From Armatimonadota bacterium (GTDB taxonomy: Bacteria; Armatimonadota; Zipacnadia; Zipacnadales; VGFC01), in the NCBI GenBank assembly GCA_016869045.1, contig VGFC01000016.1, forward strand, positions 1-38,464: 38,464 nucleotides of DNA, given 5' to 3'. The first letter of the stretch is position 1, and each line of letters starts with the position of its first letter. The position numbers and the translations under genes were made by a program. Shown piece by piece: positions 24,981-32,638 of this stretch. A model generated the notes under the pieces. It made no database searches and was not told the DNA's origin. It was given only the letters and a program-made list of their open reading frames with translations.

Positions 24981-25910
24981 GTGCTCGATGGACTGACGGT
25001 GACGCAGGGCATGACGACGCCCACCCGACCGGGCAAGCAGCCCCGCCCGGTGTGGGAGGTGTCCGGCCGGACGCAAGGGCTCGAAGCAGTGTTCCGGGAG
25101 CTGGGAGGCCGACCGTGGCGGGGCGCCTGGTCCTTCTTCGAAGACCCTACCGAGGCCCTGTCCGAGCTCACGGAGGCCGACCGGGTGACGTTCGCCGAGC
25201 AGCGCAAGGCGGAGCGCCAGCGGGCGGAGGACCGGGCCGACCGAATGGCCGGCTACGCGGCGAACGCGACGGCTCGCAGTGACGCAGCCTACGAGCGGGC
25301 GAGGCAGATTGGCGACCGCATCCCGTTCGGCCAGCCCATCCTGGTCGGGCACCACTCGGAGCGGGGCCACCGGGCGGACCTGCGCCGGATCGACCGGGCC
25401 ATGCGCACCAGTGTCGAGGAAGCCGCGAAGGCCGAGCACTACGAGCGGCGAGCGGAGCTGAACGACCGCAAGGCCGAGGGCGACGAGCGGCATACGATGG
25501 CCTTCTGCGTCCGGCGGGCGGAGGAAGCCGAGGCCCTGGCCCGCAAGGCGGAGCGGACGCTCGCCGGCGAGGACCTGTGGCCGGGTGAGACCCTCTGCGA
25601 GGCCGAGCGCATCCGGCAGGAGGGCTTCCTGGCCGACGCGCGGGAGCGGGCCGCCTACTGGCGAGGCCTCATCGAGGCCAAGGGTGGCGTGCAGTTCACC
25701 AAGGAGACCCTCAAGCCGGGCATGGAGGTGTTCATCCGCCGGGAGTGGTGGCGCGTCGAGCGCTGCGGTCCGAAGAACGTCCGGGTGGTCTCACTGAGGA
25801 CCGAGCACCTGACCGGCTACCAGCGGTGGGTGATGTCCTACCCCTACGCCGAAGTCCGGGAGGTCCGGGAAGCGCCGGGCTCGGCAGGCCAGGGCTGTCT
25901 GGACCTGTAG
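24981..25910 (+). CDS. DUF3560 domain-containing protein
   Basis: A 309-residue protein from GTG 24981, preceded by AAGGGGGAG. The central part (about 70-170) has the DUF3560 signature: ERADRMAGYAANATARSD-like helix, IPFGQPILVGHHSERGHR, then RRIDRAMRTSVEEAAKAEHY. Such proteins are typical of plasmids and integrative elements of Gram-positive and related bacteria, with unknown biochemical function. The C-terminal 75 residues (PGMEVFIRREWWRVERCGPK, MSYPYAEVREV) form a small beta domain. It is predicted to be a coiled, highly charged cytoplasmic protein. It is part of the element's operon. Confidence 0.85.
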   Translation: MLDGLTVTQGMTTPTRPGKQPRPVWEVSGRTQGLEAVFRELGGRPWRGAWSFFEDPTEALSELTEADRVTFAEQRKAERQRAEDRADRMAGYAANATARSDAAYERARQIGDRIPFGQPILVGHHSERGHRADLRRIDRAMRTSVEEAAKAEHYERRAELNDRKAEGDERHTMAFCVRRAEEAEALARKAERTLAGEDLWPGETLCEAERIRQEGFLADARERAAYWRGLIEAKGGVQFTKETLKPGMEVFIRREWWRVERCGPKNVRVVSLRTEHLTGYQRWVMSYPYAEVREVREAPGSAGQGCLDL

Positions 25911-25976
25911 CGGGACCGGCTCGACCGGCCCGCGCGGGTGGAGTCGAACCTCGACGGAGACAGGGAGGCGAACGCC

Positions 25977-26096
25977 ATGCTGAAGCTGGGGTGTTGCATC
26001 CTGTTGGTGTTTGGGCTCTTACTGTTCGGGCCACTTCTCTTCTGCATCCTGCTGGCCGCCCTTGACCACAACACCGGAAGGAGGCGGTGGCGGTGA
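25977..26096 (+). CDS. 39-residue membrane peptide
   Basis: ATG 25977 follows GGGAGG with suitable spacing and encodes 39 residues. A single long hydrophobic stretch (CCILLVFGLLLFGPLLFCIL) is followed by AALDHNTGRRRWR, so it should span the membrane once with a basic tail inside. Its TGA (26094-26096) overlaps the recombinase GTG start by the sequence GTGA. The ribosome site and the 4-base overlap argue that it is translated. I know no homologue. Confidence 0.6.
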   Translation: MLKLGCCILLVFGLLLFGPLLFCILLAALDHNTGRRRWR

Positions 26097-27043
26097 CCGA
26101 CCTGGCCAAGATGACCTATCCCGTGCCGCCCGACCGCAACCCGCTGGCCGTCTACCTGGCCGGGCTGAAGCCGACCGGCCGGCGGTCGATGCTGAGCAAG
26201 CTGAACCGAGTGGCAGGGCTGCTCGGGCACACCAACGCGCTCAGCGTGCCGTGGGCGGAGCTGCGCTTCCAGCACGTCGCCGCCGTGCGGTCGAAGCTGC
26301 AGGAGGAGAACCTGGCCGCCGCCACCGTGAACGCTACCCTCGCCGGGCTGAAGGGTGTGGCGCGGGCCGCGTTCAACCTCGGCCTGATGTCGGGCGAGGA
26401 TCTGGAGCGCATCCGCTCCGTCCGGCCAGTACGCGGCGAGAAGCTCCTGGCCGGGCGCGCGCTCACGAGGGACGAGGTCTCCGCCCTGCTGCGCGCGTGT
26501 GTCCGGCGGGACGGCGCGGGCGGGGCGCGGGATGCCGCGCTGATCGCGCTAATGTCCGCCGGCGGCTTGCGTCGAGCGGAGGTCGTGGCCCTGGATCGCG
26601 CCGACTATGACGCCGAGAAGGGCGAGCTGGTCGTGCGCGGCAAGGGCGACAAGGAGCGGATGCTGTACGTGACCGGCGGGGCGGCGAGGGCGCTGACCGA
26701 CTGGCTGGAACGCCGGGGGGACGAGGAGGGGGCGCTGTTCCAGCCGGTGAGCAAGGGCGGGCGTGTCCTGCGCCGCCGGATGACCGACCAGGCCGTCTAC
26801 AACGCCCTGGTCAAGCGGGCGCGGCAGGCCAAGGTCAGGCGCTTCAGCCCGCACGACCTGCGGCGGACGTTCGTCTCGAACCTGCTGGACGCCGGCGCGG
26901 ACGTGGTGACCGTGCAGCAACTCGCCGGCCACGCGAACGTGCAGACCACGGCGCGGTATGACCGGCGAGGCGAGGAGGCGAAGCGGCGGGCCGTGGAGCT
27001 GGTGGACACGCCCTACAGCCGGACAGGGGAGATCATCCTGTGA
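26093..27043 (+). CDS. Tyrosine recombinase (XerD-like integrase)
   Basis: A 316-residue recombinase. I choose GTG 26093 because the AAGGAGG at 26078-26084 is 8 bases away, and it overlaps the preceding stop; a GTG at 26087 would be too close. The N-terminal SAM-like core-binding domain spans about 15-105. All catalytic residues are visible: R160 (GGLRRAEV), K184 (GKGDKER), H254 and R257 (SPHDLRRTF), H280 (LAGHANVQTT) and nucleophile Y289 (ARYDRR). It should catalyse integration and excision of the element. It overlaps the HTH gene by 4 bases. It is shorter than phage lambda-type integrases and lacks an arm-binding domain, like XerC/XerD. Confidence 0.95.
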   Translation: MTDLAKMTYPVPPDRNPLAVYLAGLKPTGRRSMLSKLNRVAGLLGHTNALSVPWAELRFQHVAAVRSKLQEENLAAATVNATLAGLKGVARAAFNLGLMSGEDLERIRSVRPVRGEKLLAGRALTRDEVSALLRACVRRDGAGGARDAALIALMSAGGLRRAEVVALDRADYDAEKGELVVRGKGDKERMLYVTGGAARALTDWLERRGDEEGALFQPVSKGGRVLRRRMTDQAVYNALVKRARQAKVRRFSPHDLRRTFVSNLLDAGADVVTVQQLAGHANVQTTARYDRRGEEAKRRAVELVDTPYSRTGEIIL

Positions 27044-27504
27044 GACGCGACCGCTTCGGACCCTTCCCCGACTACGACCCCGACCTGCTGGCGGCGGTGG
27101 CCGCCGGCGACGCGGCTCTCGCGCAGCTCTCGACCATCGAGGTCCGCGCCGAGTGGGGCGATGACGACCTTCAAGCCCATTGCATCCTCTGCCACCAGGG
27201 GAAGCCCCACAACCGGCAGACGCACACGCTGCTGCTTCGGGACACACAGCGCCGTCTGCCGCGAGGTCACCACGGCAGCAGGATCCGCGAAGCCGAGCTC
27301 GCCTGGAAGCGGGCGACCGGACAGGCCTTGAGCCTGGAGCGCATTCTCTTCCAGGAGATGCGAGACAAGCAGCCCCCGACGAGCGCCAAGAGCTTGGGCG
27401 AGGTGTTCGGCGTCAGCCATCTTACGGTCATCGATTGGGCGCGCCGCCTCGGCGTTCCCGTCCGGGGGCGCTTCGACTGGCGCGAACGGGACGACCAGAA
27501 GTGA
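27040..27504 (+). CDS. HTH protein with possible zinc-binding site
   Basis: A 154-residue protein. GTG 27040 overlaps the recombinase stop (GTGA). Residues 48-62 contain C48, C51, H57 and H62 in AHCILCHQGKPHNRQTH, which could bind zinc. Residues of about 113-137 (TSAKSLGEVFGVSHLTVIDW) form a helix-turn-helix. It may regulate the element or act as a directionality factor, but no family is recognised. A decayed second copy of its HTH end lies at 28164-28280. A hairpin follows 2 bases after its stop. Confidence 0.75.
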   Translation: MRRDRFGPFPDYDPDLLAAVAAGDAALAQLSTIEVRAEWGDDDLQAHCILCHQGKPHNRQTHTLLLRDTQRRLPRGHHGSRIREAELAWKRATGQALSLERILFQEMRDKQPPTSAKSLGEVFGVSHLTVIDWARRLGVPVRGRFDWRERDDQK

Positions 27505-27506
27505 GC

Positions 27507-27519
27507 GCGCTGTTGCGCC
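27507..27519 (+). terminator. Hairpin just after the element's last gene
   Basis: GCGCTGTTGCGCC folds into a short stem and is the exact reverse complement of 23070-23082. It begins 2 bases after the HTH gene stop. No T run follows, so a terminator role is uncertain; a border or regulatory site is also possible. Confidence 0.3.
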
Positions 27520-28163
27520 AACCCCCGCAGTGTGCCTGCCCGGTGTAGTCAGCAGGCGCCCCGCTACGACGCCCCGTCAGGCCGCCCAGGACGGCCCAGA
27601 AGGACCTCCCAGGTCTCGGGTAGGTAGGAAGGCGCACCCCGAGGCCAGGACGCGCCCAGAACGGCTCTACGCGCGAAGGGGCCAAGCGGGCAGACCGTCC
27701 GCGCGTCGGGGGGGCTCGCCGCCCTCCGCGAGGGCGTGTCACGACCCGCGTGGAGGGGAGGCCAGACGGTGCGCGGTGAGTCTGCTGCGGACACCAAGTC
27801 TGCCCCAAACAGGGAGGGGCTGATCGTCGCATAATAGGACTCCCTATTATAGGAGACATGGAATCTGGCACGGGCTGCTAGTACGAGCTGGGGCGTGGTA
27901 CGGTGTTTGCTCCGTGCCCAGACCACTCGTCATCGCCCATTCACCCGACGCGGGATGCCCGTCCGCGTCCCCCGGCAAGCGCGTGTGCTTGACCGACGGC
28001 TTAGGGCCATGGCGGGGTCGCCAATCGAGGCGCCGGCGGGCAGCGGCGATGGCCGCCAGGATGGTCCAGACCCTCCCGTGGGAAGCGTCCTGAGACCCTA
28101 CAATGCGCCGCGGCGGACGATTCGGGTAGAAGGGGCGGGGCCGTCGGCGGCAAGCGGCGTCGG
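27520..28163. other. Gene-free stretch right of the element
   Basis: About 640 bases with no supportable gene. The only structure I can support is the AT-rich palindrome near 27831. This is probably degraded element DNA, since a remnant of the HTH gene follows. Confidence 0.5.
27831..27850. promoter_or_regulatory. AT-rich palindrome in GC-rich DNA
   Basis: ATAATAGG (27831-27838) and CCTATTAT (27843-27850) are exact reverse complements with a 4-base centre. On the minus strand it contains TATAAT-like boxes. Plus-strand AGGAG (27851-27855) and an ATG at 27858 follow, but that frame ends after seven codons. Likely an operator or a former promoter. Confidence 0.45.
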
Positions 28164-28280
28164 ACCAGTGCGAAGGACCTGGGGGAGGTGTCGGGCGTCA
28201 GCCACCTCACGGTGCTTAACTGGGCGCGCCGCCTGGGCCTCCCGGTCCAGAGCCGGACGGCGTGGAGGAACTGGGAGTGA
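28164..28280 (+). pseudogene. Decayed second copy of the HTH gene (C-terminal part)
   Basis: Thirty-eight codons and a stop encode TSAKDLGEVSGVSHLTVLNW and ARRLGLPVQSRTAWRNWE, matching the C-terminal HTH of the 27040 gene at about two-thirds of positions. Upstream the frame continues as basic, unrelated sequence and nothing resembles the N-terminal half. There is no usable start. It looks like the 3' end of a related gene left by an older element or a duplication. Confidence 0.65.
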
Positions 28281-28583
28281 GCCTCGCCCGCGGGCTTGGC
28301 CGAACGCGGGCCCTGGCGAGTGTTAGCACGACCGCAGAACGCAGCCGATCCCCTGGCCCTGCGGCCCCCCTTCTTGCCCGCGTGCGTGAGCGCATACAAG
28401 GTGCGCCTGCAGGGACGCTCGGGACGACGGGTGCGCCGCCGACAACCACGTCTTTGCGCAGGTCTGCATCTGTCTCCGGCCCTGGGAAGGCCTAAGGAAG
28501 CGACCAGCGGGAGGGTGACCCGCGCAAGTGGAGGGTCGCGTCAGCACCGCCGTCCAAGACTCCCTCCAGTGGCGAGCGCGGGA
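28281..28583. other. Gap between two remnants
   Basis: 303 bases between the HTH remnant and the IS3-type remnant. Open frames exist, but none resembles a known protein or has a ribosome site. Confidence 0.5.
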
Positions 28584-29030
28584 CTATCCGTGAGCATGTG
28601 CTTGCTGTACCGGCGACCCGAGCGCCGCAGCGGGTGGCTGTACCGATGGGGGCAGGTCTCGCGTCAGCGGGGTCTGCCCCTCGTGGTGATCGGCATCCAT
28701 CAGCCCAGAACGCGACAAACTCAGCCGTTCGCCTGGGGCGGGTGCGGCTTCCCAGGCGCGCCGGAACTCGACGGGCGTCCGGCAACCCAAGCTGCTGTGC
28801 GGCCGTTCCTGGTTGTACTCCCGCCGCCCGAGTTCGGTGACCACCCGGGCTTCGGCCACGGTGGCGAAGACCTCCACGTTCAGGCATTCGTCCCGCAGCC
28901 GGCTGTTGAAGCTCTCGCCAGACCCATTCTGCCACGGGCCGCCGGGCTCGATGAACAGCGTTCTCATGCCCAGATGCCACAGTCCGTAGCCCGTGTGCGA
29001 GCCGTGGCACGACGTCCAGCCCCTCCGCAA
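28584..29030 (-). pseudogene. Truncated IS3-family transposase (C-terminal integrase part)
   Basis: The frame encodes MRTLFIEPGGPWQNGSGESF, then NSRLRDECLNVEVFATVAEA, then REYNQERPHSSLGCRTPVEF, the last third of an rve/DDE transposase of the IS3 family; the final Glu of the DDE triad is in the GSGESFNS part. The first two acidic residues and the HTH-bearing OrfA are absent upstream, so this is a remnant. The last 45 residues are proline-rich and less conserved. It marks the right border of the mobile-DNA region. Confidence 0.8.
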
Positions 29031-29127
29031 ACGAGAGCCACCCCAACTACCAGTTCGACTGCGGTTTCCCGCCAGCGGCCGCGCGGCGAGACCCTCGGTC
29101 GTTGGGCGACGCTGACTGCTATCGTGC

Positions 29128-29655
29128 CTACAAGCGGGGCGGGCGAAGTGAGGCCGCCACGATGATCGTCCAGGTGAGGCTCACGAAGAGAAGGAAGGCG
29201 AGGCTGGTGCTCCAGAGGCCACCCATGAGGAAGGTCATTACGCCGACGGCGAGTGCCATGATGGCGGCAGTGGCCCTCGGGATCCGACGTAGCGCCCTCC
29301 TCCAGACGGGTCCGAACGCCCCCCTCAACCACCGGCGGAAAGCCGTCAGCACAACGGTGCCGACAATCCCCCATAGAGCCCAGACGAGGATGATGAGGAC
29401 GACACTCCAGAACTGGCTCGTGCCCGTAATCTGGAGCATGTCCATGGCCTTGCGTGCGGCGCCGAGCAGGAAGATGTTGGCCACGAAGACGATCGCCAGG
29501 ATGCAGGCGAGGAGGACGGCCCACGCCCAGGGCCGCAGCGTCCGGGCTTGCCCACGTAGCAGGTCGTCGTCGGCAGAGCGCGGCCCGCGGACAGCCTCTC
29601 GCGGCTCGTCTGCCGCAGGCCCCGTGCCGTCATCCGTCGGCGGCTTCGATCCCAT
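29128..29655 (-). CDS. Small membrane protein
   Basis: A 175-residue protein with four predicted membrane segments (about 43-66, 82-105, 128-147 and 150-170) after a 40-residue polar N-terminus. ATG 29655 is preferred over a GTG 27 bases upstream; GGGGGC lies upstream at a usable distance. It has basic loops (RRWLRGAFGPVWRRALRR), so the ends and that loop should be handled by the positive-inside rule. I do not recognise a family. It is divergent from the aminotransferase gene. Confidence 0.65.
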   Translation of the reverse strand: MGSKPPTDDGTGPAADEPREAVRGPRSADDDLLRGQARTLRPWAWAVLLACILAIVFVANIFLLGAARKAMDMLQITGTSQFWSVVLIILVWALWGIVGTVVLTAFRRWLRGAFGPVWRRALRRIPRATAAIMALAVGVMTFLMGGLWSTSLAFLLFVSLTWTIIVAASLRPPRL

Positions 29656-29798
29656 GGTTAGCCCCCAGCTGGATCGCAGCACTCGCCTTGGCTTGGCCCA
29701 ACAATTCGCCGACCGGGGCGGGAAGGCCTGCTACGGAGTTGGCTGGAAACACGGGAACAGAGGGGGCGGGGACTGAGCAAGACCAAGGATGGCACACG

Positions 29799-31070
29799 AT
29801 GCGTTCGACCCTGGCGACCGACGGAGGCACTCCCGTTGTACCGAGCGGCGCGGTGAAGACCTGGCCGGAGTTCACGGAGGGGGACCGGGAAGCGGTCCTG
29901 AAGGTCTTCGAGAACAACCAGCTGCACACGAACGCCGCGCCGTTCGCGCAGGAGCTGCAGCAGAAGTGGGCGGAGTACTGCGGCGTGAAGCACTGCCTGG
30001 TCACGAATGGGGGAACGGGCGCCCTGCACATGGCTGTAGCTTCGGCCGGAGTGCGGGCCGGAGATGAGGTCATCACCAGCGCGTACTCGTACTGGGCCAG
30101 CGCAGCCAGCATCCTGCACCAGAACGCGATCCCGGTCTTCGCGGACGTCGATCCCCTGACGACCACCATCGACCCCGCGAGCATCGAGGAGCAAATCACA
30201 GAGCACACGACGGCGATCCTGCCCGTGGACATTCACGGGATGCCGGCGGACATGGACCCAATCCGCGAGATCGCGCGGAAGCACGGGCTGCTCGTGGTCA
30301 GTGACTGCTGCCAGGCGCATGGGGCCGCCTACAAGGGCCGCAGGGTGGGGAGCCTGGCGGACACGAGCGGCTTCAGCCTGAACCGCTCGAAGAACCTGAC
30401 CGGCGGCGAGGGGGGCCTAGTCACCACCGACAGCGATGAGTTCCACCAGCGCGCCGAGGCGATGCTGCGCTTCCAGAACGTGACGGACGAGGAGGGGGCG
30501 GTCGTCTTCTCGGGCCTGGGCTTCAACTACCGCCCGCACGAGTTCATCAACGCCTTCGTCGTCAGCCAGTTCAGCCGCTTCGAGGCGCTCAATGACGCGC
30601 GCAAGCAGATGGCGGGCCACCTCACGGCAGCCTTCGCCGAACTCCCCGGCGTGTCCGGCCCGTACACGCCCGAGTACGCCGACCCCGTGTACTTCTCGTA
30701 CCTCTGGGAAGCCCGACCCGAGGAGCTGGCCCTCGACATCCCCGCCTCGAAGCTCCGGAAGGGGCTCTGCAAAGCGCTCGCCGCCGAAGGCGTGCCGGCC
30801 GGTCCCGCGCAAGCCAAGCCCGTGCCGGGCGAGGGTGTGTTCCAGGCGAAGCTCGGCTACGGCCGAGGCTGCCCGTGGAAGTGCCACGACCGTGAGGTGA
30901 CGTATCGCATCGAGGACTACCCGGGTACGCTGGAGATCTGCGCCTCACGGGCCTTCCTGGGAGGCGTGTACCCCCCCAACGGCATGGACCTGATGAAGCT
31001 GTATGTGGACGCCTTCAGCAAGGTCCTGGGGCGACTTGACCGCGTGCTTCAACTCGCGGAGGAAGAGTAG
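29799..31070 (+). CDS. DegT/DnrJ/EryC1/StrS-family PLP aminotransferase
   Basis: A 423-residue cytoplasmic enzyme. ATG 29799 follows AAGGA at a distance of 10 bases; the longer open frame upstream is not protein-like. Fold-type I markers: CLVTNGGTGALHMAV (cofactor phosphate region), TSAYSYWASAASILHQNAIP, DIHGMPADMDPI, VVSDCCQAHGAAYKGRRVGS, and the PLP lysine K198 in SLNRSKNLTGGEGG. The family transfers amino groups to keto-sugars for surface glycans or antibiotics. The residue usually following the lysine cluster, with TGGEGG, is intact, so the enzyme is probably active. No nucleotide-sugar dehydratase is near, so the substrate is unknown. Nearby CpsB and GHMP genes suggest cell-surface sugar metabolism. 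Confidence 0.92.
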   Translation: MRSTLATDGGTPVVPSGAVKTWPEFTEGDREAVLKVFENNQLHTNAAPFAQELQQKWAEYCGVKHCLVTNGGTGALHMAVASAGVRAGDEVITSAYSYWASAASILHQNAIPVFADVDPLTTTIDPASIEEQITEHTTAILPVDIHGMPADMDPIREIARKHGLLVVSDCCQAHGAAYKGRRVGSLADTSGFSLNRSKNLTGGEGGLVTTDSDEFHQRAEAMLRFQNVTDEEGAVVFSGLGFNYRPHEFINAFVVSQFSRFEALNDARKQMAGHLTAAFAELPGVSGPYTPEYADPVYFSYLWEARPEELALDIPASKLRKGLCKALAAEGVPAGPAQAKPVPGEGVFQAKLGYGRGCPWKCHDREVTYRIEDYPGTLEICASRAFLGGVYPPNGMDLMKLYVDAFSKVLGRLDRVLQLAEEE

Positions 31071-31137
31071 CCCGCGGTCGGGCGGGGAGTGGGAGAGGCC
31101 GCTCGGGGCGCTCCAGGTGCGAACAGCCTCTGGGATG

Positions 31138-31668
31138 TCAAACCTCGGAAGAGGCGCTCCGTCCGGAGACCCGCCGACGCCTTCGGCGGCGACGCTGGCG
31201 ACGAATGTGCCGGACGGCTACCCCGCCGACGGCCCCAACTACGAAGATCACCGCTGGGATCCACACCATGCGCAGGGCCTGCAGTAGGAGGTTCCCCAAG
31301 GCCCCGAAAGCGCTGCCCGCGGCGTCAACGCCATACTGGGCCCGGCCGGTCACCACAAAGACCCGGATGCCGTAGGCGATCCCGACGACAAGGAGGGCAC
31401 CAGCGCCCCCAATGAGGGCGGCGCGCCACGTTCGCTCTCGTCGCTCTACCTTGCTCCTGCCCCGCGAGCGGCGAATCCGCGACCAGTCGGTCTCGCACGC
31501 CGGGCAGGTGGCGGCTCCTCGCGAGATCGTCACGCCACAGAAGCAGACGCGGCTCTGCGCCCGTCCGCACTCGGGGCAAACGTCAGGTGTGGCCGCGTGC
31601 AAGAGAGCCTTGCAGCGGTAGCACTGTCGTGGGGTCTCGACGATGACAGCCTCAGCGGCTTCCGGCAT
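31138..31668 (-). CDS. Zinc-ribbon membrane protein
   Basis: A 176-residue protein with two zinc-binding modules: C16, C19, C31, C34 (CYRC, CPEC) and C42, C44, C55, C58 (CFC, CPAC). Two membrane segments follow (about 83-106 and 132-153), then an arginine run (156-166). I take ATG 31668, with GAGGA 10 bases upstream; a TTG at 31710 would add 14 residues but has no ribosome site. Zinc-ribbon/membrane proteins of this style are common and of unknown function. It converges with the aminotransferase gene. Confidence 0.7.
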   Translation of the reverse strand: MPEAAEAVIVETPRQCYRCKALLHAATPDVCPECGRAQSRVCFCGVTISRGAATCPACETDWSRIRRSRGRSKVERRERTWRAALIGGAGALLVVGIAYGIRVFVVTGRAQYGVDAAGSAFGALGNLLLQALRMVWIPAVIFVVGAVGGVAVRHIRRQRRRRRRRRVSGRSASSEV

Positions 31669-31797
31669 TGCGGAGCAATCCTCGTTTGTGCTCAACCCAT
31701 CTTCGCTCAAGGCGGTACCGCCCGAGTGAAGACGAACACCTCGTGGCTCTGCTCAGACTCCTGGGCCGACGAGCCTGTTCGGCGCTTGACTTCCCTG

Positions 31798-31817
31798 GGA
31801 GGTGACCATCCACCTCC
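31798..31817. repeat. Short inverted repeat
   Basis: GGAGGTG (31798-31804) and CACCTCC (31811-31817) pair around 6 bases. It lies between the phosphatase stop and the zinc-ribbon gene on the minus strand, and could be a weak terminator of the kinase-phosphatase transcript. No T tract is present. Confidence 0.3.
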
Positions 31818-31939
31818 TCTCGGCGGGAGACCCTCATACTCTGACCCCTCAGCAGCCATCAACGCAATGTGAGATGGATCACTTCAGGCCTGGGGGGTGG
31901 TGCCTCGCGATCCGGCCGGCGGCCCTCGTCCTCGCTCGG

Positions 31940-32638
31940 CTATGTAATGCCCTCGAGGCTGCAGTACTTCCCCAATGCCGTGTCCCGCATTGGCTTCGGG
32001 AAGCCTCGCAGGCAGACGGTCAGGATGGGCGGCCGGTAGGCTGGCGAGTGCGCGTCGGTGGCGATGAGATGGACCAGGCCGTCTTTGACCATCTGCTGGC
32101 ACAGCCGGCGCATCCGCCTGCCGACCTGGCCCCCGATGGCATCGGCGTTGGCCTGGACCAGACCACCTTGCTCGACGAACCGCCGCACGAAGGTCAGCCC
32201 GGCTTCTGTCACGGCGAGGCGTTCGCCATGGGCCAGGATCGGCTGGATCCCCATCACCCGCAACTGGAAACTCACCTCCAGCGCGTAGAGGGGGATGGGT
32301 TCGGTGGGGACCTCGATGAGCAGGTAGTGGCGCTCGCCGCCGAAGGTGACGAGCTTCCCGGCCTCCGCCTTGGAGGGCAGCTCCAGGTCGAGGTAAGCCT
32401 CGCAGCCCGCCAGCACCGTGACCGGCAGCCCCTCGTCCGCCGCGCGCTCGTTCACGCGCTGCACCAGGGCGCGGATCAGGTCCGGCGGGGGCTCCCCGAA
32501 CCGCCCGGCGAAGTGCGGAGTGGCCACGATGGTGCGGATGCCGTCGGCCTCGGCGATCCGCAGCATCGCGAGGGCCTCGTCCATGGTCTGCGGCCCGTCG
32601 TCCAGGCCGGGCAGGATGTGGCAGTGGATGTCAAGCAT
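31940..32638 (-). CDS. PHP-type protein tyrosine phosphatase (CpsB/YwqE-like)
   Basis: A 232-residue enzyme. ATG 32638 overlaps the end of the kinase gene by 8 bases (ATGCTTGA), indicating coupled translation. The N-terminal LDIHCHILPGLDDGPQTMDE has the PHP metal ligands H5 and H7 and the LDDGP loop. Further metal sites are TIVATPHF, a Glu after VLAGCEAYLDLEL, ILAHGERL, and the C-terminal LIATDAHSP. CpsB/YwqE proteins dephosphorylate tyrosine on the bacterial kinases that control capsule export. No BY-kinase is seen in the window. Alternatively it could hydrolyse a small phosphate ester, as in histidinol-phosphate phosphatases of the same fold, but the LPGLDDG motif favours CpsB. Confidence 0.85.
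   Translation of the reverse strand: MLDIHCHILPGLDDGPQTMDEALAMLRIAEADGIRTIVATPHFAGRFGEPPPDLIRALVQRVNERAADEGLPVTVLAGCEAYLDLELPSKAEAGKLVTFGGERHYLLIEVPTEPIPLYALEVSFQLRVMGIQPILAHGERLAVTEAGLTFVRRFVEQGGLVQANADAIGGQVGRRMRRLCQQMVKDGLVHLIATDAHSPAYRPPILTVCLRGFPKPMRDTALGKYCSLEGIT

Larger units (their letters stand above)
23436..27519 (+). mobile_element. Probable integrative element (ParB - DUF3560 - tyrosine recombinase)
   Basis: Six plus-strand genes from a strong promoter, in the order ParB-like, small protein, DUF3560 protein, small membrane peptide, tyrosine recombinase, HTH protein. ParB-like and DUF3560 proteins are typical of plasmids and integrative elements, and the recombinase has all catalytic residues. 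I could not identify attachment-site direct repeats or a target tRNA gene, so the borders are approximate. No conjugation genes are present, so it is a small or reduced element. Confidence 0.6.

Noticed and set aside
25930-25965. GAGTCGAACCTCGAC, resembling a reverse-strand tRNA T-arm
   Set aside because: The flanking bases do not form a 5-base T stem and no acceptor, D or anticodon arm can be folded around it.
22960-27570. Possible attachment-site direct repeat CAGCAGACGCCC / CAGCAGGCGCCC
   Set aside because: Only about 12 imperfect bases match, expected by chance at this GC content, and the positions do not coincide with clear element borders.
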